A DNA stretch of 64,000 nt, from the NCBI GenBank assembly GCA_001599715.1, contig BCHU01000006.1:310001-374000 (forward strand), in the 5' to 3' direction. The notes beneath the pieces were generated by a model. The model was not told the origin of the DNA, did not search any database, and worked only from the letters and a program-made list of their open reading frames with translations. Source of the stretch: Phaeotremella fagi (Eukaryota; Basidiomycota; Tremellomycetes; Tremellales; Phaeotremellaceae). Below are positions 25,375-35,988 of this stretch, one piece after another. Numbering within the stretch: position 1 is the first letter of the stretch; each line of letters starts with the position of its first letter. Made by a program: the position numbers and the translations under genes.

Positions 25375-26173
25375 ATGGACTTGGATTATCTTTTCGATCC
25401 TTCTATCATATCTTCATCTTCATCTCAAAATATACCTGATGATCTTCTTGTAAGTTGAATCAACGCTCCTTCCAAAAATTCCATTACTCACTTACCATCA
25501 AACTTAGCTACGACCACTTGCAAGCACAGATCATTCAAGAGGTCATCTCCAACTCCTCACTGTTCTTACTGTAGCTCCTAACCTTACTTCAGAGACATAT
25601 GAAAGTGAGTACTCTCATCTTCCACTCATATGTTCCTTGACGATACATAGCTACTTTCATACAGCTCAAATCATGTCCAAATACCTATTTCACTATCGTT
25701 ATTGTTGACAAGAAATCTGATACGGTAAGTTCTTCTTCTTCTTTTCTTGCTCTTCACTTGCATCCAACTCTCATAGATTGTGGCATGTGGAACAATAATG
25801 GTCGAACGGAAGTTCCTCAGGAATGCAGGATTGGTTGGACACATTGAGGATATTGCGGTATCAAAAACAATGCAGGGACGTAAACTTGGTCTGAGAATCA
25901 TCAACGCTTTGGAGGATATTGGGAGATCTCAAGGGTGTTATAAGATTATCTTAGATTGTAGTAAAGATAATATTCGTGAGTTCGAAAGTCATACAGGTCA
26001 TGATTGCTGCTGATCGTCCAATTTGCAACTAGCATTTTATGAAAAGTGCGGGTAAGTTCGACTTCTCATTTAGTCTTTAACGATAACTGATTAGAATTAG
26101 ATTCAAACACAAAGAATACGAAATGGTTTTGTATGTTGAAAACCCTATAACTTCATCGAAATCGAAGCTATAA
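25375..26173 (+). CDS. GNA1: Glucosamine-6-phosphate N-acetyltransferase
   Basis: It acetylates glucosamine-6-phosphate with acetyl-CoA, on the way to UDP-GlcNAc for chitin, glycans and GPI anchors. Six exons: 25375-25449, 25508-25604, 25651-25724, 25777-25975, 26033-26051 (19 nt) and 26101-26173, giving 178 residues, normal for the family. It is a GNAT fold: LRPLASTDHSRGHLQLLTVL near the start, then IVACGTIMVERKFLRN, GHIEDIAVSKTMQGRKLG (acetyl-CoA loop), YKIILDCSKDN and PFYEKCGFKHKEYEMVLY. Identification is firm. Confidence 0.95.
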
Positions 26174-26392
26174 CGCCCCTGCGAATACAATTCTCAAACA
26201 GTCCTCATCTATTATACCTTGTAAATACTGATACCCTGGTTTTCAAGATGCTCCCTTTCATATGTGCAATGCAATGTGTGTGTTTGACTCGACCGTTTCA
26301 ATTTCACGTTCATGTCATCACATTCTATATCTGGTTCACGATCTTGCCTATAAAGTACAACTTGATTTTCATTCTTCGAAACAACATATCAT

Positions 26393-27354
26393 CTATTTCA
26401 AGCCAAGGCCGTTGAGGGAATCCAAAATGTCGGGCCCATTCTCACCGAGATCGCCATGGCTCTCCATAGTGTCTAAGATCGGATTGTCAAGTCCGATCAC
26501 CCTTTGGTTGAGCCATTTCTTGTGAGAAGCTCCTCTCTTGTTTGGCAAAACTTTGTTAACAAAGAGAAAATCGTTCCCACCAGTGTGGCCCTTGATATAG
26601 TCGTCTTTGTAGCTGCTAATGGTAGCTGACGGATCGGCATCACCACCAAATGCACTTCCACTGGATGAATCACCTGATCCTAGCTTCAGCGATGATCGTC
26701 ATTTGATGCAAAAGATATTCATGGCTTACCACCATTGCCAGCGTTTCCTTCAAAAAGGCTTAAAGGAGTACCGTCAGGAACGAAATCGTCCAACATGCCC
26801 GGTTCATCCTTTAATAAATTTTGATTATTGTTCAAGGCACCGGTGATCCCAAAGATGTCGAATGGTGAGATTGATCGTGAAACTGATCCACCATTGGTAT
26901 TACCACCGGGTCCCTGTTTAAAATGTCAGCGAAATGAAGTATAATATTGAGCGACCTACAGTATAGGCGTCTCCCCCATTGGCATCAAGTGAAGAACCTT
27001 GACCACCGAAGGCGTCTCCTGATTTGGCTTTACCACCATTCCCAGCGTTACCTACAGCTTGATTAACATCAAATCAAACTCGACATAGAAATTCAACATA
27101 CCAGAACCAAGACCTAAAACTCCACCATCCCCTTGACCATTGTTATATTTATTTCCACCCATTGCCATTCCACCGGGTGCAGTGTACGCATCACCACCTT
27201 TCGGAGCTCTTCCCACATTTGGTGAGTTAGGTATAGCAGGAGATGAACCCATTCTTGGTGAATATCCTAAAGCCGGAGATACTGGAGCAGAAAGACATTC
27301 TGTCGCGGCAAAAGCCAAGCTGAAGACGAGTAAAGGAGATGGTGGGACTTTCAT
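26393..27354 (-). CDS. Secreted Gly/Asn-rich repeat protein
   Basis: Four exons, 27354-27102, 27051-26960, 26913-26730 and 26679-26393, join in frame to 271 residues. The first ~22 residues (MKVPPSPLLVFSLAFAATEC) are a typical signal peptide. The mature part is low complexity, with recurring GNAGNGG and GGDAYT-like units separated by Pro/Ser-rich stretches. The C-terminal ~90 residues are more complex and polar (DYIKGHTGGNDFLFVNKVLP, later DNPILDTMESHGDLGENG). I know no function; a cell-wall or extracellular-matrix role is inference. Basidiomycete genomes carry many such small secreted Gly/Asn-rich proteins. It is followed downstream of its start by about 0.5 kb without a gene. Confidence 0.78.
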
Positions 27355-27850
27355 TTTACCTTTTTTGTCAAATGATCCTACAATCGTGTGTTGAATGGGA
27401 GGTTATGCTCGATAGTTTATTATCAATCTTTTTGAGGTTACTAAGTAATCGTCTTCAATGTTGTGTTTTTGATATTTCCATCTCGGCTGGACGAGTCAAG
27501 AAACAAATTCTCGCCAGGTTCGTCGAAACGCCACTTCACAATTGAGCCTCTTGGGACGAGGCTTAGAAGAGCGTTATTGTGCTTTTCATGCTCGCTACAT
27601 AAAGTGATATTGTGTATATACAGGAAATAAAGCAATACAAACTGAAGCTGAAAGAAGTAAAAGCACGTCGCAATTGTCGTTAACGTTAACGTTGAAAATG
27701 ATATGGCTAGAGTTGTGGTTGGTGTAGCGAGTGTGTTGAAGCCAAGATATGAGATATAAGAACGTATATTGGACCTTCGATATACTAGGGATTAGATCGA
27801 TCGATATGGATATAAAGGGTGTGAATGAGTTGGCAGAAATGACTATTTGT

Positions 27851-29315
27851 CTAATCGCTGTCTGAAAGCACTACCAGCGGTAAATCTCGAGACCCCCTAC
27901 CTCGAGCTTGTCTACTAGCGAAGACGTCTGTTCTTGTAGGTCGTAAACCAGTTGGTCGACCAGTTGAACGATCGGTCAAACCTTGACCAGTTCGATCATC
28001 AGAACCTCTACCTTGACGGGGGTTACTGCTCGAAACATTCACCGCAACTGGCTGCTCGACTGGAACATTTGGATGTGAGTCACGTAAGCGGGTTGAATTT
28101 CGATTTTCGAGACGGAGAGCTGTATTCTCTGCCAAAGCCGCTATTAAATCATTTCTTCTTCTTCGAAACAACTCTTCGTCGATCCGAAGGTCCTCCTCGG
28201 CATTTCTTCGATGTAATTCAGCTAAGCTCAAGTTGTTCTGAGTGAGTCGTGGTAAAGAAGCGGCATCGATGGGTACACCTAATTCGAGAACATGACCTGA
28301 AGCTCGTCGACGATGACCGGAATCTTGGCGTTCCAATTGGGGTGCTGGAGTCATGAAATTCAAGAGGTCGAAGCTTCTACCCCGTTTAGGTGGAGCAGGT
28401 TTTGGTGGTGGATTGGCTATTTGAATCTCTTTCCATTCCCTATGGAGGATCTTAGTGAGATTAAACAGAGAGTTATGGACTGATTACTCACTCAACTTTC
28501 GCTTTCAGCTCCACGATCATCTCCTGTTTCTCTTTCGACTCTGGCAGACCTTTCAATTTTCGTTCGATAATCTGATCGACAATGATGTTGGGAATAAATT
28601 GATTGGCGGGTGGGACTTGTACACGACAATGAGGACAAGTAGAATTCTACGTTGGATTGTCAGGTATGTTTCGATGGAGCATATGGTATTTAGTCTCTAT
28701 CTACCTTGTTAGTTTTGATCCATTGCCAAGTGCACGGTCCACAGAATGAGTGACTGGATTGATTTCAGTATTGACTGGCCGCTAGGAAAGGCAAAACATC
28801 ACTCACCCACAAGGGACCAAAGACTGAGTCGCTCCTCTGATGATAAATGTCAGCATGTTACTCTGATTCTCGATATAAAACTGACAAGATATGCGAACAA
28901 CTATTGACTTCGGTTAATAATCAATTTCTCTATGACAAAATTAAAACGCACATTCCACATTCAAGTTCTTCATACCACTCCTCAGTCATGACGATTTTCG
29001 TGACCTCGATTTCTTCAAACGTTTTAATAATTCTTGATGGATTATGATGAGCTACCCCTTTTCCTTTCGGTTGTCCGGCATTGGAGAAGGAAAGACTTCT
29101 TGAGGTGGATGCAGGCGTTTGATTTTTTTGGCCGACGGATGGGATAGCTGTGCTAGAAGCTGTAGGGTGATGAAGGATAGAGCTCAAAGGAGGACGTGAT
29201 TCTTGATTATTGAGTCAGTGCTTGTACCCAACTTGAGAAGAGACTTACGAGATGGAGGTATTCGTGATGGTGAGGGGAGTGGGTTGGTATCGCTGGAATT
29301 TCTTGGATGTGCCAT
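27851..29315 (-). CDS. RING-finger protein, probable E3 ubiquitin ligase
   Basis: Exons I can place are 29315-29249, 29201 to about 28977, a region ending 28807, then 28753-28705, 28646-28492 and 28439-27851. The RING reads ECGMC...LVPCGHSFCGPCTWQWI...STCPHC, so all zinc ligands can be read: two Cys pairs, the Cys-His and the last Cys pair. A basic linker (IIERKLKGLPESKEKQEM) and a Pro-rich segment follow, then an Arg-rich tail ending DLPLVVLSDSD; the VVLSDSD end looks like a SUMO-interacting motif. The splice at the first zinc pair is uncertain because the best GT donor (GTGCGT) would cut through the second Cys codon. Substrates are unknown. Confidence 0.8.
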
Positions 29316-29591
29316 GATCTTTGTGAGAGAAGATGAAGCGACCAGCGCTGTTGCTTGAGTGTGTGACTGGCAGAGTTTATCTGTGTCGTTGTTAGACGAG
29401 ACAACTTTGATTGTTTGAGAAGAACAATAGAAATGACGATCCAAGAATCATGATACTTCTGAGACCGACCTCCACCTTAGGTCTCCGTCCGAGCTCCACG
29501 GGATAAGATATCAATCTCAATTTATTTCTCATATCTCTTTCTTACTTCTTACTTCTTGCTTTATCACTTCTATATAAAACATACTGTAGCA

Positions 29592-30121
29592 ATGTCCAAA
29601 TCCCCAATAACATGCCATGGTAAGTTTGAAAGCTCGATGGAAGTCTCATTGTCTGTTTAGTACTCGATTCGTCAATCGGTAAACCAGCTGCAAATGTTCA
29701 AGTCGTTCTCGAGTTTCTCAGTGCAACAGCAGAAGATGTCGCTTCAGCATCTGTTGAATTAGTAGCTAAAGGGTAAGCATTATCTTAAATTCCATTTACA
29801 TCCTTCTCTCTGACTGCTCCTCCAGATTGACTAACTCAGATGGACGATGCCACGATTTGGTTGATTCTGGTAAAACCCTGCCAGCTGGTATTTACAAAAT
29901 GAAATTCTTCACTGGACCATATTTCAAAGCAACGCAAACTACAACTTTCTATCCTGTTGTTGAGGTGAGATTTGGATCATTTTGAAATTAGAGATAGGAC
30001 TGTTGAAGATAGTGACTAACTGAATTCACAGATAATCTTTGACTACTACGACCCAAACCAACATTTCCACATCCCTTTGCTAATCAGTCCATTCTCTTAC
30101 ACCACCTATAGAGGAAGCTAA
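29592..30121 (+). CDS. 5-hydroxyisourate hydrolase (transthyretin-like, urate degradation)
   Basis: It hydrolyses 5-hydroxyisourate to OHCU, the second step of uric-acid breakdown. Four exons: 29592-29619, 29661-29772, 29826-29964 and 30032-30121, giving 122 residues, the normal size. Family marks are CHVLDSSIGKPAANVQVVLE near the start, NSDGRC in the middle, FYPVVEIIFDY, and the diagnostic C-terminal tetrapeptide YRGS that completes the active site. There is no peroxisomal SKL end. The gene is convergent with the Doa1-like gene, with only 100 bp between stops. Confidence 0.95.
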
Positions 30122-30221
30122 ATGATACAATAATGCATACCAATAAATATCTCTCAATTCAGGTTCTGAAACCTCATCAGTTGTCATTCAATTTCACAAC
30201 GGATGAGGGTTTACTCCTTCT

Positions 30222-31957
30222 TCATGCCACCGAAAGCTTGATGAACTCCTCAATTTGATTGACATAGTTTTCAGAAAGCTTGTGAAGCTGTCCAAATGCC
30301 TCCGCAACTATCCTAGGATCCTCTACAGTGAGTCAGCGTCTAGTCCTCATTTTATTCTCTTATTACGTACCGCCAGTTGTGTATGAGAGGGGCAGAGGAG
30401 GTTCGTCGTCACTGATATCGTGATCAGCTGTTAGCTGAACGACGGAAACCCACCTAATGTCAATATCAATGGTGACAGTTCTTTTTTCGTTCTCAGCCTC
30501 AGTTTTCTTGGATTCATTGGTCTTCTCATAATTGCTTTTGAGAGGTCAGAGGGGATATTATGTTAAGAAAGAAAAAATTTACCTCATAGCGCTTTCAACT
30601 TCCTTTTCGTAAGCCTGGTTGCGGTAAGTGAGGTTGATTCAATGAAAAGTACCAATGACCTCACCTGAAGTACTGTTGGATCCGCTAGCCTCGAAGTATC
30701 TGCCGACCAAATTCGAACGTGACCGTCTGAACCTCCAGTTACTATATCGCGGTTGGTGAGTACATCTACAGACCACACTGTTTGACAGGGATGGGAAAGA
30801 ACATCATGAACAATTCCATCTTTGTACTGTTAGCTCACATGAGGGCAAGATAATATGATCTACCTTTCCAAACTCTCTACAGATCGTTAAGCATATTCTT
30901 CTGAGTCATTTCAAGTAAGCTACTTACGACGGTGTGATCCTCCCCACATGAAACTAGTCTGTCTGATTTTATGTCGTGCACAACATCGTATACATAGTCA
31001 GTATGTCCTCTGAGAACTTTCAAGACGCTGCCTGAGAAATCAAAGATTCTGATCAAACTAAAAGGACTCAGCATTGTTGTCAGATTATTGATAAACTGCT
31101 TACCCATCATTACACGCTGATACAAAAGTCTCGCCTCCAGGTAGCATAGCTAAACTTCTGACTGGTTCAGGTGAACCTTTAATTCGAAGAAGTAATTCAC
31201 CACCCGATGACCAAAAGTTTATCAGTCTGTCCGCTGGAAAAGTTTTGAGTGACATTTGATATTCAATTGCGAGACTTACCAGAACCTATTAAATGTTAAT
31301 CTAGCATCTAATGATCGATCACATTACTTACCAGTCAAGAAACAACCCTTGTTCGGGCCTTCATCAACAATACCCACTCCCCAAACAGCCTCAGTATGAC
31401 CTTCAAGAATCAATAACGTCTTCCACTCTCCCTCCTCAAACCCCCATACTCGAGCGGTCCGGTCCCAACTTGCGCTGATTAATCGTTTAAGAGAAGTTGA
31501 ATACGATAAAGTGCAAACATTCAGTGCGTGACCTATCAGACAATCGACCGGATCGGCATTGAGTTTGGCTAGATCATGTAAGAGAATCAAAGACGAGTTT
31601 CCTCCAGAAGCCAGTAGTCCTATATCAAGGCGTTGAGTGCGACGTGGTACTAGAGGAAGATAAAGTTACCTTGAGGATATGTTTCATCAGGAGGGATATA
31701 AGCTAACGAGTTGACATATGCATGATGGCCATTTAACAAAGCTTCAAGCATGTACTGAGTGTATAGATATCAGTTCATCCCCATCTGTAATTTATTGATC
31801 AACGTACTTTGTCATCTTTCCCTTTCTTCCAAACAGCAACAGACGAATCACGAGAAGCAGAAGCTATTCTGCTCTCACCAACTGCTAGAACAGCTTTAAC
31901 ATCTTGAGCATGTTGAGGATCGAGTGATTGACTCAGTTGATATTTGATCTCGACCAT
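30222..31957 (-). CDS. Doa1/Ufd3/PLAA-type WD40 protein lacking PFU and PUL domains
   Basis: Twelve exons: 31957-31808, 31754-31670, 31619-31332, 31285-31280, 31233-31104, 31057-30928, 30876-30864, 30819-30665, 30614-30583, 30534-30454, 30411-30371 and 30322-30222, giving 403 residues. Seven WD40 blades can be followed (for example VKAVLAVGESRIASASRDSS, LLASGGNSSLILLHDL, RLISASWDRTARVWGF, SLAMLPGGETFVSACNDG, YDVVHDIKSDRLVSCGEDHT, DIVTGGSDGHVRIWSAD), then AYEKEVESAM as in Doa1. Doa1/PLAA normally continues for 350-400 residues with the ubiquitin-binding PFU and Cdc48-binding PUL domains. Here an ~85-residue acidic/helical tail ends the protein and the next gene leaves no room. Two exons are only 6 and 13 nt; both are needed to rebuild WD40 blades. 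Confidence 0.85.
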
Positions 31958-32156
31958 GTGAAGGAACGTAGCTGAGACGATACGTAGTGATATAAAATAC
32001 AGTAGAAGAAGATGAACGAGTATGGAGATGAAAGAAGAATGTTCAATCAAGTCGTTTCCTTCCGTTGGAACAGCGTTTCATCATTCACAAGATTCATCGA
32101 AAATGAGATTCAACTATACACATTCACATAGCATGCAGTACAGTCACACTATGGTC

Positions 32157-33464
32157 TCAGAAAGAACATCCACTGCTTTCACACAACTTAGGCAAGGTAT
32201 TGTAACCCCGAATCTCCAAACTTCCTTGGTAGCCCATATCTTTCGCCCTGCTCTTCAAGGATTTTTCGAGTTTAACCACTTGTGTCGTATCCCTACAGTT
32301 ATCCATCGCTTTGGTGTAGAAGATGATGCAAGTCTTTGGAGCAATTTTAGGTACCTTCGGACCTGAATCGAGTGAATTCGACAACCCTCGAATCTTCAGT
32401 TGGTACATCGCAGCAAAATTATCCATCAAGTATCGAGCGATTGACGGGAAATCTCCATTGTTTTGAATTGGATATTTGTTGACCGCACCAATGACCAAGA
32501 GGTTGGGAGCGACCTCCATGAGCGGCTCAATGGTGTTGTATAGATTAGATTTTGAAATGTTGTGATGAAAAATATTCATGTGATTCTTGACCATCCCTGC
32601 CAAATCGAGTGATAAAGGACCGAAAGATGAGAATTGACATATTGATTGAGTTCTCAGAAGACCCATTGACAAGTAATGCCATTGGACAGCCATGGATCTG
32701 ACCAAGGATTTAAAGTCCAACTCGATCATACCCCTATTTGGGTTCTCGACGGGTTCCAGAAAACCGAAGAGTTTCATCCAAATTTCATCCCCTCTAGAAG
32801 CCAGGGAAATGGAGTTAACTGAAGAAAGAATCGTTTCCAGCAGTGGAAATCTCGAAGAGGATAATCGTTTCATTGAATCAATGCCGACGGACCATTTTTC
32901 AAGGTCAGGTTTCAACCGTTCGACAAGATCCAGTTTGGATACCTCAGTGTAATTTGTAGTACCGATGCGACTCCACTCGCCACTTCCATGAATGATGGAT
33001 GCGTATACTGGCTCGAAATTTTGGCAATGATAAACCAAATGAAGTTCGGTGACAGACTTGAGCGCTTCATTTTTATTCAACGATTTTCTGTTTTTGGCTT
33101 TGGACGTTTTCAAGTTAGTTGAATAACCCTCAGTAAATCTGGTGAAATCATGAATCACGACTTTGCTGTAGAGTAGGGGGATGATGAATTTGTTGAACAT
33201 CTGTAAAGCAAAAAGAATATCAGTCATTGTTCAGTTCCCAAGAAGGAAGGTGGTATATTTTGATGCGTGCCAAGACACATAAGAGGTCAAATTACTTACT
33301 AGACAAACACGGGCACCCGTACTGAGATCATGTTGATGTAGATCACCCCATGAGCAGGTCACTCCAGCAGGTGGCGGGGTTCTCTTGAGATGTCCAAGGA
33401 TTTGAAGCCATATTTCGGGTGGCAGTTGAGCTGGATCTTCAGGATAACCCTTCTTCATATTCAT
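32157..33464 (-). CDS. F-box-type protein
   Basis: Two exons, 33464-33300 and 33200-32157, give 402 residues. The N-terminus has an F-box-like core (QLPPEIWLQILGHLKR, then ARVCLMFNKFIIPLLYSKVV after splicing), the usual opening of substrate adaptors of SCF ubiquitin ligases. The rest is a leucine-containing helical/strand repeat region without a domain I can name, common in basidiomycete F-box proteins. A second in-frame ATG two codons later (33458) is an alternative start. Confidence 0.75.
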
Positions 33465-33630
33465 TTGATGAATGATCAACAATAATTTGGATTGATATAT
33501 GAAGTGAAAAGGAAGAGAAAAAATTGATGTATGTGTTTCATCAGCATTCATGCTCGTGGCACCCGCAAACAATTGTCTGTGGTGCACAAATCAAGTTCTG
33601 GATTATAGACAACACGTTGTTGCATATTCA

Positions 33631-34627
33631 CTATGTCGTAAGTAAGAACTGATCATTATCTCCCATAACCAGCTTCCAGAACCCAAGGCTATACATCACC
33701 TCGCATTGCAAATCATCTTCGCAATCATCAAAGAAAACGTTATTGACTGCCTTGCCATGTTTACTTGGTCGTTTATCATCTGCCATCCGACTTCTCATAA
33801 TCAACCAAACCTCTATTAATTTCGCCGCACGAAGATTTGGTTTAACACTGCTCTCCATGAAAGCACCAGCGAAAGGAATAAGCCTATGGATATGAAAATT
33901 GATGAGTTTGCCTCGCATGAAAATGAATAAAGACTGACTCAAGGATGGTGGCTTTTCCTATAGTCATGAACATATCCCAATGAATAAACCAAGGTAACCC
34001 AATCCAGTAAGGGATGATTAAAAATAATAAACAACTCATTATCATCTCAGCAAAGGCACCAATCTCGGGAACAAGGTCAAGGAGAAATGCGAAGCCAAAT
34101 CTGTATTCGACAAACTATGCTTTATCAGTAACGACTGACAGGAATAGCTTTAAAAGACTGACTGGAATATAGATGAGTCCATCCATGAAAACCGCGTACC
34201 TCTTCACCCATCTCAGACATAATTTGTCCGAATGTATCAGCTTTCGAGGGGCATATTTATGTTTCTGGATGAATGTCAGACAATCAGTACCGAGAATTTA
34301 CCTTGATAATAAGATGTTTGGCAAGATCGACCATGTTTAGTTCCTCCTCGTCTGGTAAAGTCAAATGGCAATAAGCAGCAAATGCCGCCTGAATGCATCA
34401 GACTATGTCACAATCGATTGAACCTACATGGTATCTGTTGTGTTGAAGGGCTTCGATGAAATTGTTTATTTCTTGAAGTTGCAATTTACGACTCAAACGG
34501 CATGCTTGGGGTTCTTCATCGCCTACTCGACTGCTTAGTTTATCAAAGATTTGTAAGGCTTGCAATGAGACTTACCACTCAAATGCCGGGAATGTCCATG
34601 TACGAAGCGTTGTAATGAAGAGCTCAT
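33631..34627 (-). CDS. DUF4112 family membrane-associated protein
   Basis: Six exons: 34627-34576, 34522-34428, 34388-34302, 34264-34163, 34114-33939 and 33883-33631, giving 254 residues. The middle fits DUF4112: KRYAVFMDGLIYIP, then FGFAFLLDLVPEIGAFAEMI, a hydrophobic helix MSCLLFLIIPYWIGLPW, a helix ending MFMTIGKATIL, and LIPFAGAFMESSVKPNLRAA. The family has no proven function and is usually membrane-bound. The last ~45 residues are charged. The exon 4/5 border (donor GTCAGT at 34162) was chosen because it keeps the frame and rebuilds the motif. Confidence 0.78.
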
Positions 34628-34940
34628 TTTCACAATTTGCTGTTTGCTGTTTGTTGTTGAAATCTAACGAGTTGATACAACTGGGTTAATGAGCAATGTC
34701 CACTTGAGATGTTCTTTTGATAATTATGTTGAATGTCAAACTCTTGAATCCAAATCAAAGGTAGGTTAATGTACCAGTATGAAAGGTGAGTAAATGAATG
34801 ATCAGTATGAAACGCAATAATTTACTGCCATCCACAATAACACCGGATAAGATAGATTTGCATGTCTATCTTTTACGCCCACTTCCATCGCCTGTTCTAC
34901 ATGTTCATCCTTGTATCCCAGTCATTCCAGTGGTGATATC

Positions 34941-35412
34941 TTATGCGTCAGCCTTGTTGGCTTCGTATTTAACGTAGAAGTCGTCTCTCTTTTTCACTAT
35001 AACAAGTCAGCATATGATGTAGAAAAAGTAAGGTTGCGATGTTTGACCAAGATATATAGGACATTCTCAATGATGAAAATGAACTTACTCATTGGTAAAT
35101 GAACGGTGTACCTGATAGAGATCAGCAATCAAAACTAAGGAATAACAACGAGTCGTCTTACCAGAAAGCGTATCCACCAACTGTGCCGAGACCGAGACTA
35201 AGCAAGTGGGTGTCAGTGCATGATACATACGGTTGAGATGTGTCTTAGGATAGAGAGAAGAGATGTGATGCGTACGCGATAGTAAGATCAGTGATGAGAC
35301 GCTTTCGGAGCTGATTGTTATTTTTTTGTCAGAATAGGGATCAACATTTGCATCCGAATGGGATAGTGAACGGGGAGATACATACCTTGCCAACGATAGG
35401 TGCAATAGCCAT
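34941..35412 (-). CDS. COX9: Cytochrome c oxidase subunit VIIa (Cox9-type)
   Basis: A small inner-membrane subunit of respiratory complex IV. Five short exons: 35412-35386, 35310-35276, 35197-35162, 35111-35089 and 34996-34941, giving 58 residues, close to yeast Cox9. The N-terminus MAIAPIVGKLRKRLITDL matches the family, followed by one membrane helix (IALGLGTVGGYAFWYTV) and the charged end KKRDDFYVKYEANKADA. It is divergent from CDC55 across 576 bp. Confidence 0.9.
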
Positions 35413-35988
35413 ATTGAATGTGATTTTATGCGATGAGGTAGGTGGAAGAAGAAGAGATGAAATGAAATGAGATGAAATGAAAAGAGTGAATTCTGTAGAT
35501 GCTTTGATTTAAGTAATTTGATTGGTGAAGGGACGGAACGGGGTTTGAGTGTTGGCTGTAATAGGCGCGCCAGATAGGATTTATAGTAGAAGAAAAGAAA
35601 GACCCGCGCCTAAAAGGATAGCGTCACCTTTCTTTTGGAATCAACTCAACTCCACTGTGAGTGGGTGGACTGCAGAGTAATTCATACATTCAATTCAATT
35701 TTATTACTATCTCTATTTCCATCCTCAATCTATTTCACTTTCTCACTTCTATATCGCTTCATCCAAGCAGCCATTAAACACCCCGCTTTGTGTTCAAGCT
35801 CACCCCTTAACATTAAACAACTCTTACTGTTTCACTCCCACACCAAGCGCGCCTGCATTCATTCATTCATTCATTCATTTCATTTCATAACATCCCTCAC
35901 TCAATCCATTCATCTACTCATCGTATTTTGGGCAGATCTTTCCTACCTTTCTTATTCTTCTCATTTCTTTATCAATAACCCCTAGGTC
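35413..35988. promoter_or_regulatory. Divergent promoter (COX9 / CDC55), GC-box and CT-rich leader
   Basis: This region has GGCGCGCC at 35564-35571 and a further GCGCGCC copy at 35847-35853, similar to the E2F-like site before GNA1. The 300 bases before CDC55 are strongly pyrimidine-rich, with an (ATTC)n microsatellite at about 35856-35880. Likely a long 5' leader. Confidence 0.4.
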
